Below, piece after piece: positions 10,001 to 19,123 of a stretch of 64,000 bases of DNA. The stretch is from Thermogutta sp039793925 (GTDB taxonomy: Bacteria > Planctomycetota > Planctomycetia > Pirellulales > Thermoguttaceae). Every line of letters begins with the position of its first letter. Within the stretch, counting starts at the first letter, position 1. A model generated the notes under the pieces. That model saw only the letters and a list, made by a program, of their open reading frames with translations, made no database searches and was not told the DNA's origin. Both the position numbers and the translations under genes were made by a program. The stretch lies in assembly GCF_039793925.1 (NCBI RefSeq), contig NZ_JBAMME010000258.1:38002-102001 (forward strand), in the 5' to 3' direction.

Positions 10001-10482
10001 CTATTAAATTGGACGCTCTGAGTTGGGGCCTCCTGGTACTTACCATCGTTCAGCATGCTGGGTGGTTGCGTATCCCGGTGCTTGGGATCACTCGGCACGT
10101 CCACGGTGTATGTGTACGGGTAGCGCGGTCGAGCGGGTTCTTGGCTGGGTCGGTGAGGATCTGTATACACTCTCCGGGCCAGGTCGGTCGTCAATTCTTC
10201 TCCGTCTTCCAGCCATAACTGGAGGGTGGCCGTGACATCGTCGCCGAGGTAAGGCTGTTGCGCTACCAGGAAAACCCGCGCGCCTTCTTTAGCCGCTGCC
10301 ACTGCCGCTGCAACTGCCCCCGTGGTTCCTCCGATAATCGCCACGTCCACATTTGCCACCACCGGGAGAGTGCGGGCCGATTGTTGAATGAACTCATCCG
10401 CTAACCCGTTCCTACTCAAAAGGGTTGTCCAAAGAATGAGAAACGCTATAACTGGAGAGCACACAGCTCTTACTTCTTTCAT
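7003..10482 (-). CDS. Large exported FAD oxidoreductase with inserted discoidin-like domain and HEAT tail
   Basis: About 1159 residues, with a signal peptide in the first 30 or so. The first Rossmann FAD motif (VAIIGGTTGAVAAAVAAA) is near residue 50. A discoidin/F5-8C-like domain then interrupts this first module (about 130-260, with FNSDVTITADLG and a DISTDGNTW-like strand). The module resumes and is followed by a second, complete FAD_oxidored module beginning VVVVGGGTGGAAAGIGAARQG, with a DSTGNADIAAAAGA segment. The last 200 residues look like HEAT repeats. Substrate unknown; related planctomycete proteins sit near glycan genes. GTG at 10494 is an alternative start, but GAGG is well spaced for the ATG at 10482. 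Confidence 0.8.
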   Translation of the reverse strand: MKEVRAVCSPVIAFLILWTTLLSRNGLADEFIQQSARTLPVVANVDVAIIGGTTGAVAAAVAAAKEGARVFLVAQQPYLGDDVTATLQLWLEDGEELTTDLARRVYTDPHRPSQEPARPRYPYTYTVDVPSDPKHRDTQPPSMLNDGKYQEAPTQSVQFNSDVTITADLGEPKLIDRVNLVAFWRNADPDVGFKVAGIDVAISTDGNTWQNVGSVEASAPPAAGADIPVPIFLDIGPQTVRFVKVHVRKAPDVNRMLLGELELLGPPEKESLSQPARIPPPRPLHVKQTLDAYLLESKVPFLYSSYPTDVVRDETGEICGVVIANRAGRQVILARTIIDATPRAIVARFAGAQFEPYPAGLHTFKRVVVGGEPVQAEGVTSRVIDPPFIGPYPNRARTSSGVFKIIEYTLRLPMEDASWHSWAKAEQLARTLTYHPEQQFTSDMLFEVPPDPVLAQQPCDGEWRGIAAIALGALAPKGTDRLWILGGCAGVSRQQAEKLLRPVNLMALGERLGTEIARKAKMLPTPKTPRVVASKAETSLPGEIREFLYGLRPVHEYPRIPQDIAALPVLGHFDVVVVGGGTGGAAAGIGAARQGAKTLVVEYLTTLGGVGTSGAISSYYWGNRVGFTATVDQGRPTWVIEQKAEWWRSELLKANAEIWMSCLGCGAVVVNNKVTGVVVSTPFGRGVVLADVVVDSTGNADIAAAAGAETMYTDDTEPAVQGTGLPPRDLGATYANTDFTITDETDVMDVWHVFVYSKLKYSKAFDQGRLVDTRERRRIVGEFTMTILDQMLQRTYPDTICVAYSNFDTHGFTVDPYLELEHPEKKGFRVNIPYRCLIPRGLEGILVTGLGISAHRDALPLIRMQADIQNQGYAAGVAAAWIAAQDIPVRELDVKALQRHLIEMGNLPEEVLTEKDSLPYSPEKVREAVDRLKNNYEGAAIVLAHADIARPMVREAYQQADTEEERVIYAHVLAVLGDATGLDTLINEVRKYADWDKGWDYRGMGQFGSALSRLDQLIIALGRTRDPRAVPVILEKMRLLKPESEFSHFRAVALALEMIGDPRAARPLAELLTIPGMTGYVHRTVEDAIRFDQASPGGTDAVKTRRDSIRELSLARALYRCGDYGGIGEQILRAYTEDLRGHLARHAKAVLDKGPPERK

Positions 10483-10526
10483 GGCAGTCCTCACTCCATT
10501 TGAGTGATCTCAACTGCAAAAGCCCC

Positions 10527-10547
10527 GCAGGTACGCCTGCTTTTTTT
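10527..10547 (+). terminator. Hairpin followed by seven T
   Basis: GCAGG, loop TACG, CCTGC, then TTTTTTT on the plus strand. The shape is that of an intrinsic terminator, but both flanking genes are on the minus strand, so its purpose is unclear. It might stop antisense transcription or serve an unseen small RNA. Confidence 0.35.
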
Positions 10548-10650
10548 AGGTAGCGGGCATCACACTCGAGGCGTGACCTATTTTATGGGAGGTAATTTGG
10601 CGTGGTAGCGCCACCTACCAAAACGTCCATTCTTCCAACAGAACATAAGA

Positions 10651-11460
10651 TTATTGCGAGAGTTCGCGGGCACGTCGCCAGGCGGCTTCAACGCCAGCGA
10701 AGATGGCTCCCCGAAAACCGTAATGCTCCATGGCCGCCAGCGCTGCGATCGTGGTTCCTCCCGGACTTGTCACCTGGTCTTTCAGGATGGCCGGATGCTG
10801 ACCGGTTTTCATAACCATCTCTGCAGCACCGCGGACTGTTTGGGCGGCGAGTGTCAACGCCACTTCACGGGAGAGACCGTGCCGGACTCCTGCATCTGTG
10901 AGAACTTCGATCATCAGATAGACGTAAGCCGGCCCGGAGCCCGACAGGGCCGTCACTGCATCCAGCAGTTTTTCATCAACCTGGACAGCGATGCCGATCG
11001 CCGCGAGAAGCTGCTGCACCAGGCTGGCATCCTCCGGTCCTGCATTTTTCCCCAGTGCGTAGGCGGACGCAGCAAATCCAACCAGTGCGGGAGTATTGGG
11101 CATCACGCGGATCACGCGGGTTTGCGTTCCTAGGCCCTCTTCAAGCTGCTGGAGGGAAATTCCTGCCGCGATGGAGATAACGAGTTTTTCGGGTGCAACG
11201 CGTCCTCTCAGCTCTTCCAGTACTCTGGGAATTTGCTGGGGTTTAACAGCCAGAACCACCACATCCTGTCGGCGGACCACCTCCAGATTGTTGGGTGTCG
11301 TCTCCGCGCCGGTTGCTTCGTGAAATTTTTGGCGAGCTGATTCGCTCGGGTCAGAGGCCAGCATTTGATCGGGGACGAGCAATCCTTTGTGGAGCAACCC
11401 CTCGGCCAATGCCCGCGCCATTTGCCCAGCGCCAATAAAGCCGATTTTTTTTGTCATCAT
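10651..11460 (-). CDS. proC: Pyrroline-5-carboxylate reductase
   Basis: 269 residues from the ATG at 11460, the usual ProC length. It starts with the Rossmann motif IGFIGAGQMARALAEGL. It has VVLAVKPQ, the MPNTPALVG loop and the C-terminal DAVTALSGSGPAYV helix that builds the dimeric active site, followed by DQVTSPGGTT. It catalyses the last step of proline synthesis in the cytoplasm using NAD(P)H. A longer start near 11589 would overlap the upstream rhamnosidase stop and add non-family residues. GGAA precedes the chosen start. The gap to the rhamnosidase gene is 28 bases, so the two may be cotranscribed although functionally unrelated. Confidence 0.93.
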   Translation of the reverse strand: MMTKKIGFIGAGQMARALAEGLLHKGLLVPDQMLASDPSESARQKFHEATGAETTPNNLEVVRRQDVVVLAVKPQQIPRVLEELRGRVAPEKLVISIAAGISLQQLEEGLGTQTRVIRVMPNTPALVGFAASAYALGKNAGPEDASLVQQLLAAIGIAVQVDEKLLDAVTALSGSGPAYVYLMIEVLTDAGVRHGLSREVALTLAAQTVRGAAEMVMKTGQHPAILKDQVTSPGGTTIAALAAMEHYGFRGAIFAGVEAAWRRARELSQ

Positions 11461-11488
11461 GCAGTCTTCCAACGCCTCGGCGATAACT

Positions 11489-14400
11489 CTATGGGGTGAT
11501 GACCACGAACTCATACTGACCCGCGGGGGCCTGCAGCACCACCCAATTTCCCTGCTGCAATAGTGTTCTGACGAGCGGACTATCCGCAAGTTGCTGCCCG
11601 TTCACGGTAATTCTGGCTCCCGGCCCTGCGGGCACATAGAGGGTTGCCGTCGTGTTGGCAGGAACGATCACTCGCCACTCCCAGGCATTCTTCTCTTTTC
11701 GCCAGGCACTGTGAATGTCGCCGCAGATCGAACCATAGCGGGCTTCCACCCAATCCAGACCGTCCGCCACGTGAGGCTTGAGCCGCAATCTTCGGAAGCC
11801 TGGCCCATCCGTATCAATCCCGGCCACGTACTGGAACATCCACTGTCCGACTGCGCCAAATGCATAATGGGCGAAAGAATTCATCCCCGGGTCCTGGAAT
11901 CCTTTTTCAGGTGTCCAGCCGTCCCAACGCTCCCAGATCGTGGTTGCGCCGTGTTTGATTGAAAAGCCCCAGGATGGGAACGTATCGTTCAGAAGCAGCC
12001 GGTAGGCTAATGGCGTGTGTCCTGATTCACACAGCACCGGCATCAGGTACGCTGTCCCAATAAACCCTGTGGAAAGATGGTTGTCGCGGCTTCGGATATC
12101 CTCCACAAGGTATTCAACGGCCTTGGCCCTCAACTCTTCCGGCAGCAGGTTAAAGTGAAGTGCGAGTACGTAGCATGTTTGGGTGTTGCCTTTAATGCGT
12201 CCATCTGTTGCCACGTAAGCCTTTTGGAAGGCTTCACGAATCTTACCGAAAAGCTCATCATAATAGGCTGCCTTGTCTTTCAGTCCCAACGCCCGTGCAG
12301 ACTCTGCCGTCAAAAAGGTGCTGTAAGCAAAGTAGGCGGTGGCGAGGACGTCTTTCGGTGTATCGGCATTGATTGACAACCAGTCGCCGTATCCCTGTGC
12401 AGGACGCAGGAGATCGGTACTGTGAGCGACGCAGTAGGCAATCCATCGTTCCATCGCATCGAAATGTTCCTCCAGGATCCGGCGGTCGTTGTAAACTTGA
12501 TAAATGGTCCACGGGCAAATGACTCCCGCATCTGCCCATCCGGCCGTTCCTCCACCGAGGGCAACAACCCGCGGTGCGACGTCTGGGAAGTCGCCTTCCG
12601 GTCCCTGGGCATCTTCAAGATCCACCAGCCATTTTGTGAAAAAGGCGGCCACGTCGGCGTTGTAAGTGGCCGCGCGAATGAAGATTTGCGCGTCACCCGT
12701 CCAACCGAGCCGCTCGTCTCTTTGCGGGCAATCCGTAGGCACAGAGATGAAATTGGCCCGCTGTGTCCACACGATGTTGCTGTAGAGTTGGTTCACCATC
12801 GGGCTGGCGCACTGGAAAGAGCCGACGAGCGGAATATCAGAATTGATCGCCAGGCCTGTGATGGCGTCTGGTCCGGGATCGCCCGGATAGCCGGTCACTT
12901 CTACATAGCGGAAGCCGTGGAACGTGAAGTGAGGAGCCCAAATCTCCTCTCCCTTACCCTTCAAGATGTAGGTATCTGTCGCCCGCGCTGACCGAAGATT
13001 CGTGGTGTAAATGGTTCCATCAGGATTGAGGACTTCGGCAAACCGAAGCTGGACAGCTGTGCCGCGCGGTCCCTTAACCCGCAGCCGGGCAATTCCCGCG
13101 AAATTTTGCCCCAGATCGAACACGTACACGCCGGGTCGCGGCTGGGTGATTTTCTTTGGTTTCAGTTCCCCAGTGATCACGACTGGCACACCGGGCTGTG
13201 CTTCGAGTTTAGCCGGCACATTCTCAGCGACTCGGACTGCCTGCCATTGCGCGGTATCCAGTCCAGGTTCGGACCAGCCCGGAATTTCCAGACGAGCATC
13301 GTATGTTTCCCCTGCGAGGAACTCGCCTTCCAGATGTGGGCCGAAAGTCATCTTCCAGGAACCGTCGGTGATGACTACCTGACGCTCGCCATCGGTGGTT
13401 TCGATTTCTAGCTGCATCCATAGCTTAGGATCACGTCCGAAATGGAATCGCTCGCTTTTCCAGCCGATCGCACCTGCGTACCATCCGGCAGCGAGAATTG
13501 CGCCGATCGCATTTTCTCCCTGTCGTACCAGTTGAGTCACGTCATAGGTGTTGTAGTAAACCCGCTTTCGATAATCGGTCCACCCAGGGGCAAAGAACTC
13601 GTCACTGATTTGGTGGCCGTTAATATGGGCTTCGCCAATTCCCAGGGCACTCAGGTAAAGGGTGGCTTTGCGAATGGGTTTGGTCACTCGGAACTCTTTG
13701 CGAAACAGCGCGCACCCGAGGACGTCGAGCCCTTCGGCGCTGATTCTCCCCCAGGGGGCGTCTCCCATTCGGCCGACGATGATCGCCTGGGGCCAGGTAC
13801 TGTCGTCGAAGTTGACTTGGTTCCATTCCGGTTCGGCCTTTTGACTGCTCTTCCACGTGTCGTCGATGACGTATTCGAGAGGATCGCCCTGGTCGAACTC
13901 AATGCGGATTCGTCCGGCTAGCCCTGCTGGCGAGGGGCTTCCATTCGTTGCGAGAATCGCCAAAATGTTTCGGCCAGGGTGGACTCGATTGGTGATGTCC
14001 GCCAGTTGTGGGGAGGTGTGCCCACTTCCCCGACCTGCTGGCTGACCATTACAGAATAGTTCGAATGAATCATCGGCTGTGATGAGAAATCGGGCACGCT
14101 TGATGGTGCGGTCTATCGGTAGCTCCAAAATCTTGCGGAAATATCGTGGACCGGCCGGGGCTTTTTCCTGCGGATTGGTTCCCTGCTCCGGGTACCACAC
14201 CCACGGGCAATTTCCAAAATCAAGGGTTCCCCCTTTGGCTGGGTGCACAAGGGGACAGGGGGCTTCGATCCATTGGGCCACTCTGTCCGACTCTTCCAGA
14301 AGCCCCATGGACCACATAGCCGGCTCGCTCCATGGACTGACCTGGCCCTGGGCATCCCAGATCCGAACTTTCCAGTAGCAGGTCTGACGCGATTGGAGAG

Positions 14401-14719
14401 GTTTTCCAGCGTATTCGATCTGATTCATTTCCGACGATTCGACCTTCCCGGAATCCCAGAGGTCTGCCTTGTCTTGTGCTAGCAAATCAGGCGATGACGC
14501 GACGAGAATTTGATAGGCCGACTGCGCAGCTCCGTAGCGGTTGTCTTCAATGAGCCAGCTCAACCGCGGCTTTCTGGTACCGATACCCAGTGGATTCACC
14601 CGGTATTCGCAACGGAGACTTTTCACCCGAGCCGGACTTTGGGGCTCTGCTGATTTCAGTTCGATTCCCACTGCGAAAACGAGGATGAGTCCTGCACACG
14701 CAATTATGCCGTACTTCAT
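11489..14719 (-). CDS. Exported GH78 alpha-L-rhamnosidase
   Basis: 1076 residues with a signal peptide at about 1-24. The order fits bacterial GH78 enzymes: N-terminal fibronectin-like domain (CEYRVNPLGI-TRKPRLSW), beta-sandwich domains including the helper domain with AGWYAGAIGW, then the (alpha/alpha)6 catalytic barrel with PTDCPQRDERLGWTGDAQ near residue 660. The general acid and base are expected in this region and in WERWDGW further on. A C-terminal beta domain closes the protein. It would release L-rhamnose from plant or algal glycans outside the cytoplasm. Neighbours rhaA and a transporter support rhamnose use. GGAG lies eight bases before the ATG. Confidence 0.92.
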   Translation of the reverse strand: MKYGIIACAGLILVFAVGIELKSAEPQSPARVKSLRCEYRVNPLGIGTRKPRLSWLIEDNRYGAAQSAYQILVASSPDLLAQDKADLWDSGKVESSEMNQIEYAGKPLQSRQTCYWKVRIWDAQGQVSPWSEPAMWSMGLLEESDRVAQWIEAPCPLVHPAKGGTLDFGNCPWVWYPEQGTNPQEKAPAGPRYFRKILELPIDRTIKRARFLITADDSFELFCNGQPAGRGSGHTSPQLADITNRVHPGRNILAILATNGSPSPAGLAGRIRIEFDQGDPLEYVIDDTWKSSQKAEPEWNQVNFDDSTWPQAIIVGRMGDAPWGRISAEGLDVLGCALFRKEFRVTKPIRKATLYLSALGIGEAHINGHQISDEFFAPGWTDYRKRVYYNTYDVTQLVRQGENAIGAILAAGWYAGAIGWKSERFHFGRDPKLWMQLEIETTDGERQVVITDGSWKMTFGPHLEGEFLAGETYDARLEIPGWSEPGLDTAQWQAVRVAENVPAKLEAQPGVPVVITGELKPKKITQPRPGVYVFDLGQNFAGIARLRVKGPRGTAVQLRFAEVLNPDGTIYTTNLRSARATDTYILKGKGEEIWAPHFTFHGFRYVEVTGYPGDPGPDAITGLAINSDIPLVGSFQCASPMVNQLYSNIVWTQRANFISVPTDCPQRDERLGWTGDAQIFIRAATYNADVAAFFTKWLVDLEDAQGPEGDFPDVAPRVVALGGGTAGWADAGVICPWTIYQVYNDRRILEEHFDAMERWIAYCVAHSTDLLRPAQGYGDWLSINADTPKDVLATAYFAYSTFLTAESARALGLKDKAAYYDELFGKIREAFQKAYVATDGRIKGNTQTCYVLALHFNLLPEELRAKAVEYLVEDIRSRDNHLSTGFIGTAYLMPVLCESGHTPLAYRLLLNDTFPSWGFSIKHGATTIWERWDGWTPEKGFQDPGMNSFAHYAFGAVGQWMFQYVAGIDTDGPGFRRLRLKPHVADGLDWVEARYGSICGDIHSAWRKEKNAWEWRVIVPANTTATLYVPAGPGARITVNGQQLADSPLVRTLLQQGNWVVLQAPAGQYEFVVITP

Positions 14720-14809
14720 GACAGACGCTCCGCTTTTGATGACAAATAGGTTGACGCTATGGGTGAATCTCGCATTTTACGCTTATCGCGGGCTTTTGGG
14801 AGAAACCTG

Positions 14810-17215
14810 TTATCCGGGTTGCCGCGCAGTTTGCAGCCGCTCGCGATAGTTGAGGTAAAGCACCCCCGTAACAAAGTAGGCAAGAGCCAGATAGAGCAAT
14901 GTTGGTTTCACCTTGTCAGCGGACATATATCCGGCAAATACAAACCAGGCGAAAGTCAAACTTGCTACCAAGCATAACAATGCTGCAAGGCCAAAAATGG
15001 CCATAAGAAAACGACTTTCCCCAATCCCTTTTTTGGCAGGTTCCGCGGATGACGCTGCTGGAGTCGGAGCCTCAATTGTTCCTGGAACTGCGGATTCGGG
15101 TTCTGAAGGGAGCGGTTCAGATTGCCCTGATGCCTCTTGCCTTTTTGAAGCTCCCATCAGTGCCGCAAGAATAATGTACGTGATGGCCGTGGCAAGCCAC
15201 ACTGGGACGACAAGGAAAAACAAATGAAGCCATTGCATCTTCCAAAGTACGAGCGCCAATCCCAGCCCTACAGCCCACGCGATAAGGGCTGCCAGATTGA
15301 GTAACTGCCCCCTCTGGTTCGACCAGAATTTCTGCCATCCCAGAATGGGAAACAGCCAGTGTTCTACCACGACAATCGTCCCAACAGGCAGGAGAAGGAT
15401 GCCGTAAATTCCGACAAAATCCAAGAGGTAGAGAAATACAAACGGGAAACAGGCGATGGCCGTCGTAATTGTTCCGGCCAGAAATGTCACCAACCAACGG
15501 GGCCAATTAGGAGTGATCACCTGCAGGGCCAGTCCAGCGCGATAAAGGGTTGGATTAGCGGTTGTCCATCCCGCGATGATGACCGCCAGGGCCCCTGCCC
15601 ATCCGAGGGAGAAGTAGGCAACCTGACCGGAATCCAATTGCATTAGGGGTTGCATGAAAGCTCGGGCGGCTGCCGCCCCCATGATACCGGCACATATCCA
15701 GGCCAGATAATGTCCGAGAAACATCCCAAACGCCGAATACAGGCCATACCACGCACTTTTCGCATAGCGGAAGATCGCCATGTCCGAAAGTCCCAGATGC
15801 ATGGCGAGATTGCAGATCCAGGCAAAGAACACAATATGCCAGAATCCGATGGGAGATCGCGCGCTCAAATGCTGACTGTTAATGGCCGCCTGAAAACTTT
15901 GCAGAGGGACAAAATTCTCATTGCAGACGACACCCCCGCGGCTTTTGGGCATCACATATTTGACAGCAGCAGGTTGCGGTACCGACTTACTTTCGACGCG
16001 GATGCGGTACCCGAGAATAGGCGGTTTTGGCGGCACCTCGACCACAGGAGCCACCGGTGGCATGAAGCCCCCGCTGCCACCCCCTGCCCTCTGGCCATTC
16101 GCACCTCCTTGAGAGCGGCCACCTCGCTGCGGCTGAGCCTGTTCCGCTGATGCACCATCTGTGGGCTGTTCCGCAATCGATGTAGCAGCGGCTGTGACTG
16201 CACTGACCGCGGAAGCATCACCATACTGTCCCGATAGAGAGTCGGTTTCTCGTATCTTTTGTAATCCCTCTTTTGTGTCTCCGTCCGACGCGGGTTGTTC
16301 TTCGAGTTTCCCGTAGATGCATTCCAGTCGGGCTTCTGCCGCAACAAAATCCTTCGGTTCCGGAGAAGCTGTGGATGCCAGGAAGAAACCAGGGAGTGGG
16401 ACCTGCGTAGGATCGGTCTCGGCAGCGGCTCCCACACCAGTTGCCTCTTTAAGAACCTGCAGACGTCCTTTGACATTCTCTAGCTCCAGGACGATTTGGC
16501 TTCCCTCACGCCTGACAACGGCAACTGATGGGCCTGGCCCACTCCAAATTCGCTCCTCGGCAACGTTCCACAAGGTTTTCCAGTTGGAAACATGGCCGAC
16601 TGAAGGGAGCGTCATGAGTGCTCCGCATACAAACATCAGTAGCATCCAGGGTGAACACACCACGGCGAACTGGGAAAGCCGCTTGAACCCGAGAATGGCA
16701 AGCGTGACGACCACGGCTCCCACCCCGATAACCACCACGACGAATAGGGGATCCTGTGGCAGCCAACCTGTTTGCGGAGGAATCCCGAACGGAATTCGCA
16801 CCGCCGAAGCCGCAACTGTGATCATGCATCCCGCCAGAATGCAATACAGAACAGCGTTAAGAAGGTTATAAATGACCGTTAAGACGGGACCTCCAATCTG
16901 CCGAAAGTACCAGTAGAGCGTCAAACGCGTCTGGACGGCGATCGGCGCACAAACAAGCGTCCAGGAAAGCACAGCCAGAACGTTTCCCAGTAAAAGACCA
17001 ACGACCACGTCGAAGGTGCGGGCGCCCCAAATCACGAACAGCGCCCCGATCACAAATTCGGTAGCCGCAACGTGTTCCCCTGCATAAAGACCGGCGAAAT
17101 ATCGCCCACTTTGAAGTTTGTCCGGCGTTACAGGACGCCTCTCAAATTCGTTGAGCTTGTCAAGTCGAGCAAAGATTGATTCTTTTTTGCGAGTTGCGTC
17201 TTCTTTAGTAGCCAT
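14810..17215 (-). CDS. NCS1-like (purine-cytosine permease type) transporter with large hydrophilic insert
   Basis: 801 residues and about 12 predicted membrane segments. The first half has EFVIGALFVIWGARTFDV and LLLGNVLAVLSW. The second half has GWTTANPTLYRAGLALQ, which closely matches NCS1 symporter signatures. Between them is an unusual hydrophilic stretch of roughly 200 residues (about 215-425), rich in Ala, Gly, Gln, Ser and Pro, which the family normally lacks. A second low-complexity Pro/Glu/Ala linker precedes the last two membrane segments. It sits between rhaA and the rhamnosidase, so uptake of rhamnose or a rhamnoside is the simplest inference, though NCS1 proteins are known for nucleobases. 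The chosen start is the ATG at 17215. Confidence 0.72.
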   Translation of the reverse strand: MATKEDATRKKESIFARLDKLNEFERRPVTPDKLQSGRYFAGLYAGEHVAATEFVIGALFVIWGARTFDVVVGLLLGNVLAVLSWTLVCAPIAVQTRLTLYWYFRQIGGPVLTVIYNLLNAVLYCILAGCMITVAASAVRIPFGIPPQTGWLPQDPLFVVVVIGVGAVVVTLAILGFKRLSQFAVVCSPWMLLMFVCGALMTLPSVGHVSNWKTLWNVAEERIWSGPGPSVAVVRREGSQIVLELENVKGRLQVLKEATGVGAAAETDPTQVPLPGFFLASTASPEPKDFVAAEARLECIYGKLEEQPASDGDTKEGLQKIRETDSLSGQYGDASAVSAVTAAATSIAEQPTDGASAEQAQPQRGGRSQGGANGQRAGGGSGGFMPPVAPVVEVPPKPPILGYRIRVESKSVPQPAAVKYVMPKSRGGVVCNENFVPLQSFQAAINSQHLSARSPIGFWHIVFFAWICNLAMHLGLSDMAIFRYAKSAWYGLYSAFGMFLGHYLAWICAGIMGAAAARAFMQPLMQLDSGQVAYFSLGWAGALAVIIAGWTTANPTLYRAGLALQVITPNWPRWLVTFLAGTITTAIACFPFVFLYLLDFVGIYGILLLPVGTIVVVEHWLFPILGWQKFWSNQRGQLLNLAALIAWAVGLGLALVLWKMQWLHLFFLVVPVWLATAITYIILAALMGASKRQEASGQSEPLPSEPESAVPGTIEAPTPAASSAEPAKKGIGESRFLMAIFGLAALLCLVASLTFAWFVFAGYMSADKVKPTLLYLALAYFVTGVLYLNYRERLQTARQPG

Positions 17216-17302
17216 GCCCAAGACACCCGTAGATGACGACGAGGAACCGATAAAGAATCACCAGCGACTTGTCACAGTATGCACCGTCATTGCAAAGCCT
17301 GT

Positions 17303-17340
17303 CAAGTACCAAGATCGATTGTTTGATCGAGCGGTACTTG
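17303..17340. repeat. Inverted repeat upstream of the transporter gene
   Basis: CAAGTACC and GGTACTTG form perfect 8-base arms around a 22-base centre holding two GATCGA-like halves. It lies about 90-125 bases before the transporter start and after rhaA. It could be an operator or a stem-loop between the two genes. Confidence 0.4.
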
Positions 17341-17514
17341 GGACTCAGCATCTCTTCCGGTGGTCTGGTTCTCTGCTAAGGGGTAGCTCATAGGCAAACG
17401 CAAAAAGACCATTGACATGTGAAGTTATGACGCGCCCTGTGACACGTAAAAGAATGTAAAAGAATGTCGCGACGCTTCCCAATAGTTCCTGGCAGCCGAC
17501 CACCAATCGCAAGC

Positions 17515-18783
17515 TCAACCCTGGCGCTTGGGGAAAACTTCCTGCTCGTAGCGTCGGACCTCGTTGATGACCTGATCGTCCCGGGGAACATCGTGCCGAG
17601 CACAGTATTCTTCCCAAACAGCGGCGAAAGGGGCCGTCTTTTCGGCTTCCAAAAGGGCCAGTCGTGCTGTGTAGTCACCTTCGGCCTCGGCGTGCTTTAA
17701 GGCTGACAAGGGTTCCAGCAGGGCCCAGAGCAGTGCCTTGAGCATACTTCGCATGCCAATCACCCAGGCTGCCAACCGATTGATGCTCGCATCGAAAAAG
17801 TCCAATCCGATGAATACTCTGTCGAGGTACTGCCCACGAACCAGTTCCTCAGCGATGGCACGCACGTCGTCGTTGAACAACACCACGTGATCACTGTCCC
17901 AGCGAATACCGCGACTGACATGCAGGAGGAGACCCTCAAGATAAAATAGCACGGCGGATATCTTATCAGCGATCGTCTCTGTGGGATGGAAGTGCCCTGA
18001 GTCCAAACAGAGAAGGGTTTTTCGTGTGATGGCGTAACCCAGATAAAATTCGTGCGACCCGGCAACGTAGGCCTCGGAGCCAATACCAAATAATTTCCCT
18101 TCCACCGCATCACGATGGAACGCCGAGTCGATTTGCTCCGACAGGATTTCATCGAGCGACTGGATGAGCCGTTCTCGGGGGCCCTTTCGATCAACCGGAA
18201 GATCCTTCATACCGTCAGGAATCCAGATATTTGTCACGCACACCTTTCCCAGTTGACGACCGAAATACGAGCCGATACGCCGGCACGCCTGGCCGTGCCG
18301 TACCCAGAACCGGCGAATTCCGTCATCGGTATGGGTGAGCGTGAAACCACTTGCTGCCAGCGGATGAGAGAAAAAAGTGGGATTGAAGTCCAGTCCTATC
18401 CCACGTTCGGCTGCCCAGTCCACCCATGCCTGGAAGTGCGCCGGCTCGATTTCGTCGCGTTCGACCTTTTTTCCACCTGAATCCAGGTAAATCGCGTGCA
18501 AATTGAAGCGGTGTTTACCGGGGATCAGCCGAAAGGCCATATCCGCATCTGCGCGGAGTTCGTCCGGTGTGCGGGGCTTGCCAGGATAGGAGCCCGTGGC
18601 CAGGATGCCCCCACCTGTCAGTCCCTGAGGGCTTTCAAATCCACCCACGTCGTCTCCCTGCCAGCATTGCATGGAGATAGAAACGGAAGTCAGCGTTTGT
18701 ATCGCTTTTTCTGTATCGACTCCCCATTCAGCGTAGCGCTCTCGGGCAAGTTCATATGCCTTTGTGGTTTGGTTGGGCATCAT
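17515..18783 (-). CDS. rhaA: L-rhamnose isomerase
   Basis: 422 residues, close to the E. coli RhaA length. It contains SISMQCWQGDDVGGFE near the N-terminus, the GKHRFNLHAIY strand, GLDFNPTFFSHP, NIWIPDGMKD, the metal-binding CLDSGHFHPTE region and HVSRGIRWDSDHVV. It interconverts L-rhamnose and L-rhamnulose in the cytoplasm with divalent metal ions. It heads the minus-strand rhamnose block (rhaA, transporter, GH78). Rhamnulokinase and rhamnulose-phosphate aldolase are not in this window. Two adjacent ATG codons begin the frame, preceded by GAGGAG. Confidence 0.95.
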   Translation of the reverse strand: MMPNQTTKAYELARERYAEWGVDTEKAIQTLTSVSISMQCWQGDDVGGFESPQGLTGGGILATGSYPGKPRTPDELRADADMAFRLIPGKHRFNLHAIYLDSGGKKVERDEIEPAHFQAWVDWAAERGIGLDFNPTFFSHPLAASGFTLTHTDDGIRRFWVRHGQACRRIGSYFGRQLGKVCVTNIWIPDGMKDLPVDRKGPRERLIQSLDEILSEQIDSAFHRDAVEGKLFGIGSEAYVAGSHEFYLGYAITRKTLLCLDSGHFHPTETIADKISAVLFYLEGLLLHVSRGIRWDSDHVVLFNDDVRAIAEELVRGQYLDRVFIGLDFFDASINRLAAWVIGMRSMLKALLWALLEPLSALKHAEAEGDYTARLALLEAEKTAPFAAVWEEYCARHDVPRDDQVINEVRRYEQEVFPKRQG

Positions 18784-18926
18784 CGGCGTCGTGCTCCTCG
18801 GTTCGAGATACAGCGATTTCGTCAGTCTGATTGCTCACAACCTGTATGAAGTTAAGCCGTTCCCTACGATCAAAGGGCCATTGTGGTGAATCTCCACGCG
18901 GAACGCCAGGGGGTCAGCAACGGTCA

Positions 18927-18944
18927 CCGAGGTTGACACCTCGG
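18927..18944. promoter_or_regulatory. Inverted repeat between rhaA and the GH2 gene
   Basis: CCGAGGT-TGAC-ACCTCGG is a perfect 7-base inverted repeat with a 4-base centre. It lies in the divergent region between rhaA and the GH2 gene, about 145 bases from rhaA. An operator role for a sugar regulator is plausible but unproven. Confidence 0.4.
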
Positions 18945-19094
18945 CGTGTCGCGGAAGATTTGAAGGAGAAGTTGCGAAAACCGTTTGATCCAATTGGGGG
19001 TTACGATCGAATTTCCACGTTTTTGAACCTGGCATGACTCGCAATAGGGTGACGCGAAAATGGCACATACTCTCATCTGAAATTGTGACGTTTG

Positions 19095-19123
19095 TTGACA
19101 CACGCCCAGCGCGACTTTATAAA
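19095..19123 (+). promoter_or_regulatory. Sigma70-like promoter for the GH2 gene
   Basis: TTGACA at 19095-19100, a 17-base spacer, then TATAAA at 19118-19123. Spacing is ideal and it lies about 75 bases before the start codon of the GH2 gene. Confidence 0.6.

Noticed and set aside
10651..11589. Longer proC start
   Set aside because: It would overlap the end of the rhamnosidase gene and add 43 residues foreign to the family; ATG at 11460 starts the Rossmann motif.
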